A DNA stretch of 37,936 nucleotides. Source: Streptomyces albospinus. GTDB taxonomy: Bacteria; Actinomycetota; Actinomycetes; Streptomycetales; Streptomycetaceae. The translations under genes were made by a program, and so were the position numbers. Location: contig NZ_BMRP01000061.1 in the NCBI RefSeq assembly GCF_014648695.1, positions 1 to 37,936 on the forward strand, in the 5' to 3' direction. Below, in pieces: positions 1 through 7,644 of this stretch. The number at the start of each line of letters is the position of its first letter. Position 1 is the stretch's first letter. Below the pieces are notes generated by a model, which worked only from the letters and a program-made list of their open reading frames with translations, was not told the DNA's origin and searched no databases.

Positions 1-2
1 TG

Positions 3-59
3 CCCCACCTGCCACCGCGACATACCCACACCCGCACCAACCTGACCAAGCACTACTAG
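3..59 (+). pseudogene. Possible 3' end of a CDS entering from the left edge
   Basis: A reading frame open from the window edge stops at TAG 57-59 and encodes a short basic tail ending in NLTKHY. The stop lies inside the left arm of the inverted repeat at 54-83, which is typical of transposase genes that end within an IS terminus. The product cannot be identified from 18 residues. It may be the C-terminus of a transposase, or chance. Confidence 0.25.
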
Positions 60-211
60 TGACCTGAGTCAGAAGTTCTCTGGTGGATCGTCGGTCTTCG
101 GAGAGCTGCTTTGTGCTTCCGAAGTCAGGTCTGGGCGCAGAAGTCGGCCCTTGCGTAAGCCCGGACAGTTCAGGACAACTTCCAGAAAACCTCTGACTCG
201 GGTCACTGGTA
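54..211. repeat. 30-bp imperfect inverted repeat pair, IS- or MITE-like
   Basis: Bases 54-83 and the reverse complement of 182-211 match at 26 of 30 positions. The conserved core is GAGTCAGA with flanking TGACC and TCTGG. The arms enclose 98 bp with no convincing gene. The arrangement fits either a 158-bp non-autonomous element or the facing ends of two copies of one IS. No target duplication could be assigned with confidence. Confidence 0.65.
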
Positions 212-307
212 CTCCAGTTGTAGACCGTTGTGCGCCTTGCGCTTGGGGCTGTCTGTCGTTGACGGAAACCAGGTGGGCTCGGCCTGCTACCTGGATAAGG
301 TCGGGCA

Positions 308-690
308 ATGCCCGAGCTGAAGCGGCTGCATGCTGCCCATGCCCCGGCGGTCCTGGCCTTCGAGCTGGCGAACCGCGCCTACTTCGCTGCCTCCGTCTCC
401 GACCGCGGCGACGACTTCTTCGCCCAATTCACCGACCGGTACAACGCCTTGCTGGCTGAGCAGGAGGCCAGTATCTGCGCCTTCCACGTGCTGGCGGCGG
501 CGCGGCACGGGCTGCGCACACTGCGGGCGGCCACGGCCCGCCAGAATGCCGCGTCCCAGCAGGTGCTGACCAAAGCCGGGTTCGTCCCCGTCGGCCCGGC
601 CGACCCCGCCCACCTCGGCGGTAAGCCAGGCACCTGGTACCAGCGCGACCTGGTGATCCGGCCGCATGGCGCGATGGTGCCGGGGGACCG
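308..690 (+). pseudogene. GNAT acetyltransferase with internal deletion
   Basis: The first ~55 residues (ELANRAYFAASVSDRGDDFF and onward) and the segment LAAARHGLRTLRAAT to WYQRDL match the N- and C-terminal parts of RimJ/RimL-type GNAT acetyltransferases. Between them, near ICAF/HVLAAARHG, the central strand and acetyl-CoA-binding loop (Q/RxxGxG/A) are missing, about 45-50 residues by comparison with the family. The frame is kept but the cofactor site is gone, so activity is not expected. After WYQRDLVIRP the frame runs into an IS701-type fragment instead of a normal C-terminus. Family assignment is from motif memory. Confidence 0.6.
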
Positions 691-735
691 GCGGTGCGGG
701 AGGGCCGAGGCCACCGCTGATCGTCGGTGTGTGAA

Positions 736-1003
736 GACCAACGATCTTGCGGTGGCCGTTGGCCACAACGTAGACCCTGCCTGGCGGCAGGAGGCGTTCG
801 AGGGCCTGATGCGCCGGATAGCGGGCCGGTTCGCGCGGGTCGAGCCCCGGCGCCGGGTGAAGGACTTCGTGCTCGGGCTGTTGTCGGACCTGCCGCGCAA
901 GAACTGCTGGACGATCGCGGAGTGGGCCGGGGAGGCCGGCTCAGACGGCATGCAGCATTGGATCGGCCGGGCCACGTGGGACGCTGGTGGTCGTAGAGGT
1001 TGA
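736..1003 (+). pseudogene. IS701-family transposase, N-terminal fragment
   Basis: This segment is in frame with the upstream GNAT relic. It encodes the N-terminal region of IS701-type DDE transposases, recognisable from GRFARVEPRRRVKDF, VLGLLSDLPRKNCWTIAE and DGMQHWIGRATWDA. Homology stops abruptly after WDA near position 983, so the catalytic core is absent and the fragment is dead. No terminal repeats belonging to it were found. Confidence 0.7.
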
Positions 1004-1118
1004 GCGCGACCTGTCCGCCGCGGGCGTGTGCGGGGACGTCGAAGTCCTCCCAGACGGTGGGGGCTCCGGTTGTCACGGTGTTCGGCTCCTGGTGCTCGAT
1101 GGTTCCGATACCGGGCAC
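987..1118 (-). pseudogene. Unrecognised N-terminal gene fragment
   Basis: On the minus strand an open frame begins EHQEPNTVTTGAPTVWEDFD and continues to ALNLYDH. It is broken exactly where the IS701 fragment ends on the other strand. It reads like a real N-terminus (acidic, no low-complexity bias) cut by the rearrangement, but I do not recognise the family. Nothing recognisable lies between 1119 and 1365. Confidence 0.25.
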
Positions 1119-1365
1119 TTTCCGCTGAAATCAGAGGTTTGGCGATGCCATGGATCAGATGGCGTTGGGATGAGGGAGCCGAGCCGGGGGAGCGAGGCCG
1201 TGACTGGGCGGTGGGTTCAGGTCGGTGGGGGGACGCGAACGATACGCACATGCCGGTGATGCAGGGGAAGCTACGGCTCACGTAGCGAACTTCTCCCACT
1301 TCACCATGCGTGAACGTGTACGGCCGGGAGCACGCACGGCTCGTGAGTTTGTGCCGGCGCGGGCG

Positions 1366-2532
1366 TTACTTGACCGGCTTGCCGGGCTGGTCGTGGGTCG
1401 AGCAGTGGATGCCGCCTCCGCCCGAGGCGATGGTGTCGATCTTCACCTGAACGATGTCGCGCCCGGGGAACTGGTCTCCCAGAATGCCCTTCGCGCGGTC
1501 GTCGGCCTGGGCGTCGCCGAAACGGGGCATGAACACCGCGCCGTTGGCCACGTAGAAGTTCGCGTAGGTGGAGACGAAGGCGTCGCCCCGCCCCGTGATC
1601 TTGTCGAGATCGGGCTGGGGCAGGTCGATGACCTCCAGGGACTTGCCCCGAGCGTCTGTGGCGTCCTTGAGCACCGTTCTGGCCTGGTCGGCCGCGCGCG
1701 ACCAGACATCCGGGGGGCTGTCGGGGAAGGCGCGATCCACGAGGACGACGCCCGGCGCGGTGAACCTGGCGATGCTGTCGACGTGCGCGTCGGTGATGTC
1801 CTTGCCGCGCACGCCGGCCAGCCAGATCACCTTCTCGATGGCCAGACTGCTCTTGATCTCGTCCTCGATCCGGTCGCGGCTCTTCCCCGGGTTGCGGTTC
1901 TTGTTGACCACCGAGCTCTCGGTGATCAACAAGGTGCCCTCACCGTCGGTCTCGAAGGAACCGCCCTCGGCGACCAGCGGAGCCGTGGCGCGCGGGATGT
2001 CGTACTTGCTCAGTACGCGGCGGCCGACCTGGGCGTCGTTGCGGTGCTCCTGCTTGTTGCCCCAGCCGCTGAAGTTGAGGTCGACGCCCAGGATTCCCCC
2101 GGACTCCTCGACGAACAGGGGAACGGTGTCGCGCGCCCACAGGTCGTCGACCATGAGCGGGATCACCTCGACCTGGGAGCCGCAGGCCCGCTGGGCCGTG
2201 TCCTGCTGCTCGGGGCGGGCCATGAGCACCACGGGCTCGTACTCCGCGACGGCATGGGCCACCCGTGCGATGTCCTCTCGTACGGACGGCAGTTGCTCGC
2301 CCCAGACCGACTCCGATGCGGGCCAGGACATGAAGGTGCGCGCATGGCTCTCCCATTCGGCACCGAACCAGCGGCCCTTCTGCTTCCGAGAGGGCGACGT
2401 GGAAGGGGCTGCGGCCGGGGTGTTGCGGGGACCGCAGGCCGCGGCTCCGAGGGCGAGAGCACCGATACCCGCGAAAGAACGCAGGACGTTGCGGCGGGAC
2501 ATGGGGGAAAGCGACACAGAGAACTCCGGCAT
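1366..2532 (-). CDS. Agmatine deiminase-family protein, predicted Tat lipoprotein
   Basis: This is a 388-residue member of the PAD_porph/agmatine deiminase family (guanidino-group hydrolases, e.g. agmatine to N-carbamoylputrescine). Residues 11-33 form a twin-arginine lipoprotein signal: SRRNVLR, a hydrophobic stretch, then lipobox LGAAAC with Cys33. The enzyme is therefore probably exported folded and lipid-anchored outside the membrane, which is unusual for agmatine deiminases. The catalytic set looks complete: DDLWARD (130-134), EGG (Glu189), HVD (His250, Asp252) and the nucleophile Cys377 in GGGGIHC. The true start could be Met11 at 2502, directly before the Tat motif; neither start has a clear Shine-Dalgarno sequence. 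It lies 133 bp downstream of a paralogue on the same strand and is probably co-transcribed. Substrate (agmatine, peptidyl-arginine or another guanidine) is unknown. Confidence 0.85.
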   Translation of the reverse strand: MPEFSVSLSPMSRRNVLRSFAGIGALALGAAACGPRNTPAAAPSTSPSRKQKGRWFGAEWESHARTFMSWPASESVWGEQLPSVREDIARVAHAVAEYEPVVLMARPEQQDTAQRACGSQVEVIPLMVDDLWARDTVPLFVEESGGILGVDLNFSGWGNKQEHRNDAQVGRRVLSKYDIPRATAPLVAEGGSFETDGEGTLLITESSVVNKNRNPGKSRDRIEDEIKSSLAIEKVIWLAGVRGKDITDAHVDSIARFTAPGVVLVDRAFPDSPPDVWSRAADQARTVLKDATDARGKSLEVIDLPQPDLDKITGRGDAFVSTYANFYVANGAVFMPRFGDAQADDRAKGILGDQFPGRDIVQVKIDTIASGGGGIHCSTHDQPGKPVK

Positions 2533-2665
2533 TCAACTGACGAGCCCGTTTCAGGAGATTTGGATCATCCTGAATTTCGAGCCCCGAGGGCAAAGGAGGA
2601 TTTTTTCCTACGGCTATCGCTTTTTTGGGATGGCGCCTCTCGGGAGGGGTGTACGTGTTGCTGGG

Positions 2666-3760
2666 CTATGGAATGGGTTCGTGCATGGTGGAGCAGTGGA
2701 TTCCACCGCCACCGCCCATGAGCCGGTCGACATCCAGCTGTACGACCTGGCGTCCGGGAAATGCTTCGGCCAGGATGCGGTGGGCCGCGGCGTCTGTCCT
2801 TTCGTCGCCGAACTGCGCAGTGATGACGGCGCCGTTGACGAGATGGAAGTTGAGGTACGAATCCACGAACGTCGAGCTCCGCGATCGCACGGTGTCCGGT
2901 CCGTCCACGCGGATGACCTGTAGGCGCCGGCCCTTCGCGTCGGTTGCGGCGGCCAGGATGGCGAACTGCTGACGCGCGTCCCGGGCCCAGACGTCGTTCC
3001 GGTCGTCCGGGGGAATCTGCACCATGACCACGCCGGGCCGGACGAAGCGGGACGTGACGTCGATGCGGTTGTCGGTGATGTCCCGGCCGCGGACGCCGGG
3101 AACCCAGATCATTTTCTCGGCGCCGTACGCCGCGAGCACTTCTTCCTCGATCTCGTCCCGACTCATCCCGCGATTACGGTTCTTGTTGACCAGGCTGCTC
3201 TCGGTGGCCAGCACCGTGCCATCGCCGTCGGTCTCGATCGATCCGCCTTCTCCGACGAATTCCGCCTCGGTGAGGGGGATTCCGTTGAATTCGGCGACGC
3301 GCCAGGCCACCTCGGCGTCATCGCGGTGCTTCTGCTTCCCGCCCCACCCGTTGAAGTTGAGGCTCACGGCATCGAGTCTTCGCCGGCCGTCGCACCGGAA
3401 GACGGCACAGGTGTCGCGCATCCAGAGATCGTCCGTGGGGATCGAGCCAATGACGGTGACCCCGGGGCCGCAGGAGGCCCTGGCATCGGTGGCGGCGGTT
3501 TCGTCCGGCGCGCACATGATGACGGGCTCGAATGCCGCGACCGTGCGGGCGATGAGGGCGATGTCCTCTTGTACACCTGCCAGTTGCCGCCCCCAGATGG
3601 ACCTCCTGGAGGGCCAGGACATCCAGGTACGGGTGTGCGGAACGTCGTCGGCCGGCACGCGCCACCTGACGCCGCCCGCGTCATCGGGTGAGGCTCCTCG
3701 CGACGGGCGCGGACCGCGGAAAGCATCGAGCAGCCAGCTGCCCGCGGGGAGGTCGTCCAT
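2666..3760 (-). CDS. Agmatine deiminase-like paralogue lacking the catalytic His
   Basis: This 364-residue protein belongs to the same family as the downstream gene but has no signal peptide and is presumably cytoplasmic. A start at 3760 is preferred over the in-frame GTG at 3832 because GGAG sits five bases upstream. It keeps the DDLWMRD acidic motif, EGGSIETDG and the nucleophile Cys (residue 356) in GGGGGIHC. The HVD motif of the family reads RID here: residue 232 is Arg, encoded CGC (3067-3065), where the paralogue has a CAC-type His codon. A single transition would explain it. His is needed for guanidine deimination, so the protein is probably inactive on the usual substrate, or repurposed as a binding or regulatory partner. 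It is the first gene after the promoter-operator at 3900-3928. Confidence 0.85.
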   Translation of the reverse strand: MDDLPAGSWLLDAFRGPRPSRGASPDDAGGVRWRVPADDVPHTRTWMSWPSRRSIWGRQLAGVQEDIALIARTVAAFEPVIMCAPDETAATDARASCGPGVTVIGSIPTDDLWMRDTCAVFRCDGRRRLDAVSLNFNGWGGKQKHRDDAEVAWRVAEFNGIPLTEAEFVGEGGSIETDGDGTVLATESSLVNKNRNRGMSRDEIEEEVLAAYGAEKMIWVPGVRGRDITDNRIDVTSRFVRPGVVMVQIPPDDRNDVWARDARQQFAILAAATDAKGRRLQVIRVDGPDTVRSRSSTFVDSYLNFHLVNGAVITAQFGDERTDAAAHRILAEAFPGRQVVQLDVDRLMGGGGGIHCSTMHEPIP

Positions 3761-3899
3761 GGGGGCTCCACATCGAATCCGTGACGTCGGGCGGCGTCGG
3801 CCGCAGGGTTCTGGCCGGACCAGAGGCGACACGTCCCGCCGCCGGCCACGCCGCCCATGCCCCTCTGTGCCGTCGGGGCGCGGCGCCGCTCTGCCTCAG

Positions 3900-3928
3900 A
3901 CTATGACACTGACTGAATTTTCAGTCAA
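3900..3928 (-). promoter_or_regulatory. Promoter with 18-bp TetR-type operator
   Basis: Reading toward the deiminase genes: -35 TTGACT (3928-3923), 17-bp spacer, -10 CATAGT (3905-3900). A perfect inverted repeat, TGACTGAA-tt-TTCAGTCA, covers 3910-3927 and overlaps the -35 and spacer, where a repressor would block RNA polymerase. A close relative of this site lies in the promoter of the TetR gene at 5031. Strand and role are inferred from position. Confidence 0.7.
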
Positions 3929-3975
3929 TGGAGCGGGTGCGTGTCCCCCTGTATCCGCACGGCAGCGGTCCGGGG

Positions 3976-4430
3976 TCAGCCCTGCGGCCCCTCGGCCGGC
4001 TCACGCTCCAGCGCGGTGGCCACGTGTGCCCTGGCTTCGGCAGTTGGCGAGCGGGTCGGCCGGCCGGCGCCCACTCAGCCCTGCCACCAGGGAGGCCAAC
4101 CGGACCGCGGCGGCACGCGAGTCGACCGGCTCGGGGATGGATGCTCCCCTCGTCCATGCTCCCCTCGTCCCGCCCGTCCGCGATCAGACGGGCGATGTCG
4201 ACGAGCCGGCGCTCGGTCGGCGACGCAAGCGTCGGCCGCAGCCCTTCGTCGAAGGCCGCGGCAGCCCGCTCCCCGCCCCACACGGACGAGTTCTCGCGCC
4301 AGGCGGTGTCGACCTGGGACTCCGCCGGGAGGAGACCGAGCAGCAGTTCACGGACGGGGGTTTCGTCAACGTCCGTGCTCCCACACGGCCTTCGGCCCGG
4401 TCGTTCACGTACTCAGGGGGCACCCGCAGG
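3976..4430 (-). pseudogene. Decayed TetR-family regulator, C-terminal region
   Basis: Joined minus-strand frames give a TetR ligand-binding region: VRELLLGLLPAES, DTAWRENSSVWGGERAAAAF, ASPTERRLVDIARLIADG, then EPVDSRAAAVRLASLVAGLS and a tail AEARAHVATALERE ending at a TGA complementary to 3976-3978. At least two frameshifts separate the pieces and no helix-turn-helix remains. It resembles the intact TetR encoded next door (RENSTAWGELRASAIF against RENSSVWGGERAAAAF), so it may be an old duplicate. It lies between the intact regulator and the deiminase promoter. Confidence 0.6.
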
Positions 4431-4449
4431 ACGCCGGAAACGCCTCGCC

Positions 4450-5031
4450 CTACCGGCGACCCAGCCGCTCCAACTCCGCGTCGATGGCGTCCAGCACCAA
4501 CTCCCGGGCATGTCCCAGGGGCAGGATGCCGCTGAGCCAGCGCATGCTGAGTCCTTCCACCAACGCCGTCAGCCGCTCGGCGGCGATGGCCAGGCCGGCG
4601 GCGGTCGCCATGGGACGTACCCGGCCGAGCAGGTCGGCGACTTCCTGGACCCAGATCAGCGTGGCCTTGGCCAGGTCCTCGCGCAGGTGGGGCTCGAAGA
4701 TGGCGCTGGCGCGCAGTTCCCCCCAGGCGGTGCTGTTCTCCCGGACGGTGTCGTCGTCCTGGAGCTCCAACAGCAGGGTTTGTTCGAGCTCTTGCCGGGG
4801 ATCGAGGGGGGCGGCGTCCGGGGCGCGTTCCGTGGTGTAACTCCCGGCGCGGTCGTTGATGAACTCCAGGGTCCGACGCAGGATGCCGGCCCGGTCCTTG
4901 AAGTGGTAATAGATGAGCGCGGTGGACACCCCGGCCTCGGCGGCCAGCTCCTCGACCCGCAGCCCGCGGACCCCGCGCCGGGCGATGACCCGCGCAGCCG
5001 CTTCCATGATCGCTGTTCTACGGTCGCTCAC
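4450..5031 (-). CDS. TetR-family transcriptional regulator
   Basis: This is a 193-residue regulator. Residues 1-48 form the TetR_N helix-turn-helix (AAARVIARRGVRGLRVEEL, then VSTALIYYHFKDRAGIL), followed by an all-helical ligand-binding domain. The start is GTG with a weak upstream GGGT. The promoter at 5083-5111 carries an inverted repeat nearly identical to the operator in front of the deiminase genes, so it probably represses itself and the deiminase pair. The inducer is unknown; a polyamine or guanidino compound is a reasonable guess from the target genes. Length is normal for the family. Confidence 0.85.
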   Translation of the reverse strand: MSDRRTAIMEAAARVIARRGVRGLRVEELAAEAGVSTALIYYHFKDRAGILRRTLEFINDRAGSYTTERAPDAAPLDPRQELEQTLLLELQDDDTVRENSTAWGELRASAIFEPHLREDLAKATLIWVQEVADLLGRVRPMATAAGLAIAAERLTALVEGLSMRWLSGILPLGHARELVLDAIDAELERLGRR

Positions 5032-5082
5032 AGTTACCCAGCTTAACCAGCCCTCGCATGCCTTCTCCCCGTCGGGTAGGCC

Positions 5083-5111
5083 AGACTAACTAAATCTTCA
5101 GTTAGAGTCAC
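5083..5111 (-). promoter_or_regulatory. Autoregulatory promoter-operator of the TetR gene
   Basis: Toward the TetR gene: -35 GTGACT (5111-5106), 17-bp spacer, -10 TAGTCT (5088-5083). The spacer region holds the inverted repeat CTAACTAAA-tc-TTCAGTTAG (5086-5105), with 8 of 9 arm positions paired. Its right arm TTCAGT and two-base centre match the site at 3910-3927. Sharing both sequence and promoter geometry supports one repressor acting at both. Confidence 0.6.
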
Positions 5112-5178
5112 CGAGCCCTGCCGTCTGCCCCGCACCCCTGTCGGCCTCGTTCGCCGCTTCCGCCTGAAAGGGCCACCG

Positions 5179-5283
5179 TATGACCACCGAGCACCCCGGC
5201 GGGTTTGCCCTCCTGCGCGGCCCTGACCGCTGACGGCCCGGACGAGATCGGCGGCTATCGGCTGCATCTCGCCGGGTGCCCGG
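5179..5283 (+). pseudogene. Truncated divergent ORF and possible kinase N-terminal scrap
   Basis: An ATG at 5179 opens a 17-codon peptide (MTTEHPGGFALLRGPDR), too short to be a normal gene. It overlaps DNA that in another frame reads LTADGPDEIGGYRL, reminiscent of the start of actinobacterial Ser/Thr kinases (GGYRLxxxLGxGG), but the glycine loop is not present. Both readings are tentative; the segment looks like a deletion junction. Confidence 0.25.
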
Positions 5284-5288
5284 GTGCA

Positions 5289-5690
5289 CCGGCTGGTTCG
5301 CGCGGCGGCCGGGGAAGAGCCAGCGGGACTCCGCGTTCCGTTGCGCCGGTACGACGCTGGACTCCGGTACGACCTTGCCGTTCCGCAGATCGAACTCGTA
5401 ACTCGGGTCCGGGGAGGTCAGCTCGGCGCCCGCGTACCCCGGGCGGAACCCGTCGCCGGGTGCGTCCTGCGCCTGCTTGGCCTAGGAGGGCGGCGCAGGA
5501 TCGTCGAAGCAGTAGACCGTGTCGCCGAGCAACAGCGCGGCGATCGCGGTCAGGGCGATCCGGCGAACGGATCTCCTGGTGCGCCGGGCCGGGGGCGGTG
5601 GCGGTGCGGGGCTGGGCCCCTCGGCCCGGGGGAGGGGTACGGCGGTGGCGGTGGGCTGGGCGTGCGGTGATGCGGGCGGTCCTGGCGGGT
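5289..5690 (-). pseudogene. Remnant of a membrane-anchored secreted protein
   Basis: The minus strand encodes a proline-rich stretch, then RRSVRRIALTAIAALLLG (basic plus hydrophobic, a membrane anchor or signal), DTVYCFDDPAPPS, an in-frame TAG (complement of 5482-5484), and DGFRPGYAGAELTSPDPSYE with FDLRNGKVVPESS. The order Pro-rich linker, TM, extracytoplasmic FDLxxGKV segment resembles conserved Streptomyces membrane proteins of unknown role. The internal stop and missing ends mark it as broken. Confidence 0.4.
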
Positions 5691-5743
5691 CGTCGTGGTG
5701 GGACGCTCCGTACGGACAGCGGTCGGCAGTCAGCCGTCGGTGA

Positions 5744-5944
5744 ACCGCACCCGGACTGCGCGGGCTCGGCGTTCCCCTCCAGCGGGCCCGGACCTCATCG
5801 ATCCGTCACCTCGTCCTCCAAGCCCCGGCCCTGGTCATCGCCAAGGCCCTCGGTTACCACGACAAGACCGCGACCCGTCTGGTTACCGAGGCCGGAGTCA
5901 CCTGGAGGCGATATGCCCCCGGCGATCATGAACGGCGCCGATGA
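5744..5944 (+). pseudogene. C-terminal fragment of a site-specific recombinase-like protein
   Basis: The frame open from 5744 encodes LGVPLQRARTSSIRHLVLQA, then VIAKALGYHDKTATRLVTEAG and RRYAPGDH, ending at TGA 5942-5944. This matches the C-terminal tail of tyrosine-recombinase-like proteins common in Streptomyces (loss of AxxVAxxLGxH-type context upstream). Only about 65 residues remain. Its stop overlaps the ATG of the Nudix gene. Confidence 0.5.
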
Positions 5945-6417
5945 CGGACAATGCCGGGATGACCCGCCCCAGAATCCGTGTCGCCGCATACGTGATCCGG
6001 CATCGCGCAGCCCCCGAGCTGCTGGTCTTCGACCACGTCGCTATGCCGGAGGCCGGCACCCAGGTCCCGGCGGGAGGAGTGCAATCGCGCGAAGGGCTGC
6101 AAGAAGCAGCCCTTCGAGAGGTCGCCGAGGAAACCGGCCTGCTGACAGCCACAGTGGTCCGGCAGATCGCCGTGGAGGACAAGCCTCACCCCGACACGGG
6201 ACAGCCACGACGAACCGGCTTCTTCTACCTCCGGACACCCGCAGACACCCCCGATGCCTGGGAACACCACGTTTACGGCGACGGAGGCGACGCCGGCCTT
6301 ACCTTCGCCTGCCGGTTCCTCCCACTTCCCCTGGAGCAACCACTGGCTGACGATCAAGACGCATGGCTGGGCCGCATCGACCCGCGCTGGACCACCGTTA
6401 CCGGCAACGGTCAGTAA
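5941..6417 (+). CDS. Nudix hydrolase
   Basis: This 158-residue protein carries a perfect Nudix box, GGVQSREGLQEAALREVAEE followed by TGL (GX5EX7REUXEEXGU), which binds the divalent metal used to hydrolyse nucleoside diphosphates linked to another moiety. N-terminal strands (RIRVAAYVIR, LLVFDHV) and the C-terminal part look complete. The start may be the second ATG at 5959 rather than 5941, whose codons overlap the upstream fragment's stop. No neighbour indicates the substrate. It is one of the few intact genes in this relic-rich stretch. Confidence 0.85.
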   Translation: MTDNAGMTRPRIRVAAYVIRHRAAPELLVFDHVAMPEAGTQVPAGGVQSREGLQEAALREVAEETGLLTATVVRQIAVEDKPHPDTGQPRRTGFFYLRTPADTPDAWEHHVYGDGGDAGLTFACRFLPLPLEQPLADDQDAWLGRIDPRWTTVTGNGQ

Positions 6418-6795
6418 TTAGCCGTCGCACTTACACGCTGAATACGCGACACCTCGACATGCGAGCCCACCAGTCCCAAGGGTGGCACGGTGGACGGAGG
6501 CTTCCAGCGCTGCCATCAAGTCCTCGGGGGAGCAGGTTCCGGGGACGGGAGGGCGTGGCCGCCGGCAACTCGGTGGGTTCCAGCTCGTGTTCGGTTGCCG
6601 AGGCCGGGCCGGTAAGGTCGCCCGGACCGGTCTGCTGCCGTACGCTGCGGGCCCGGTCCTGTGATGCGGCGATCAAGTTACGGTGCGCGCGGATGACAGA
6701 TGCTGGCCCAGCGACGAGGATGTCGTTCAAGTGCCCGGCCGTGGCGATTTCCGCGTCAATCCAGATCCGTGTGCCATCCGACTGTGAAGGAACTT
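6418..6795. other. 378-bp stretch without a confident gene
   Basis: The minus strand holds a frame from 6730 beginning MNDILVAGPASVIRAHRNLI. If shifted by one base near 6540 it continues as PEDLMAALEASVHRATLG to a stop near 6440. This could be a frameshifted small gene, but I do not recognise it. Nothing convincing was seen on the plus strand apart from the Shine-Dalgarno sequence of the next gene. Confidence 0.3.
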
Positions 6796-7251
6796 ATGGT
6801 GCTGATCACGGTTTCCGATCGCCGAGTTACTCGCAACAAGCTCATTCGTAAGCTCGTCGGCCTTTCCGTGAGCGCAAGCCTGGCCTGTGCAACGCTGCTT
6901 GGAGCGCCTAGCCAATCAGCCATGGCGGCACCTCACGCCATGACGGTTTGCTACAAGACGATCACCGTCACGAAGGGCGGCCTCGGCGCGGCGTCTGTCT
7001 CGTTTAAAGTGAAGGCAGATAACGGCAAGGAGACGGGATCGGTCAACAGCGGCGGGACCATCGACGTGTCGCAATTGGGCCTTGAGGACGACACGCGCAT
7101 TTGGCCGGAAGTCCATGTGGTCAACATGGCTAGCGGCAAGGTTACGTCTGTGGATGGCCCGGCGGTAGCATATTGCAGGGCCGGCGGAAATGCGCAGTAT
7201 ATCGCCAAGGTCCCGGCGCATGAGCGCTCGTCTGTCAGCCTTAAGGCTTGA
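6796..7251 (+). CDS. Small secreted protein, unknown function
   Basis: This 151-residue protein starts at ATG 6796, preceded by GAAGGA at four bases. A basic N-terminus (RRVTRNKLIRK), a hydrophobic segment (LVGLSVSASLACATLLG) and a likely signal peptidase site near AMAAP predict export. The mature part is about 110 residues, beta-rich in appearance, with two cysteines (TVCYKT and VAYCRAG) near its ends that could form a disulfide. Base composition is less GC-rich than its neighbours, hinting at separate ancestry. I do not recognise a family. Confidence 0.65.
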   Translation: MVLITVSDRRVTRNKLIRKLVGLSVSASLACATLLGAPSQSAMAAPHAMTVCYKTITVTKGGLGAASVSFKVKADNGKETGSVNSGGTIDVSQLGLEDDTRIWPEVHVVNMASGKVTSVDGPAVAYCRAGGNAQYIAKVPAHERSSVSLKA

Positions 7252-7347
7252 CGTCTGTCATTGAGCTCTTTCGAATTGGCTGCTGAGCTTGGGGGCTATT
7301 CGCTCTGGCAGCCAAGAGGTCGGCGGAGCGGCGGCGAACTGCATGCC

Positions 7348-7644
7348 TCAGTCGCGGGATTCTTCGATACCGTTCGCCAGGATGAGTTCCTGCGTCAGGG
7401 CTCGCCCCCTGGCCGGGGTGCCTTCCCAGGGCGTCCAACCGTGCTCTGCAGGGCAGACCAGCCGCACTGGATCCGGCCACGCGCCGAACGCTGTCCAGCC
7501 TCGGTCCGCGCCGCACCGCGGGCAACGCAGCGGCTCGACACGCCGTATCGGGATATCTGGCTCTTCGCAGTTGAGGGTGTAGTCGGGGGTGTTGGCGGGT
7601 AGGCGTCGAGGCCTACCATCCGAAAGACCTCGACATGCTCCACG
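7348..7644 (-). pseudogene. Zinc-ribbon protein fragment, 5' end lost
   Basis: An open minus-strand frame ending at TGA (complement of 7348-7350) reads RVEPLRCPRCGADRGWTAFG, then VRLVCPAEHGWTPWEG and a helical end LTQELILANGIEESRD. The CPRCG...CPAEH arrangement suggests a small zinc-binding fold. No start codon fits. The frame is closed upstream by a TAG near 7645, where the ISL3 relic begins, so the gene was probably truncated by that element. Confidence 0.4.

Noticed and set aside
379..1299. A 306-codon minus-strand frame over the GNAT/IS701 relic
   Set aside because: Arg/Pro/Ser-rich shadow translation; the opposite strand carries recognisable family motifs.
1225..2923. Long plus-strand frames across the first deiminase gene
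   Set aside because: Antisense shadows of a gene with complete catalytic motifs on the minus strand.
6431..6730. Minus-strand ORF possibly related to Ku or another DNA-repair protein
   Set aside because: Only the stretch DLMAALEASV looked familiar and it requires a frameshift; the rest has no resemblance.
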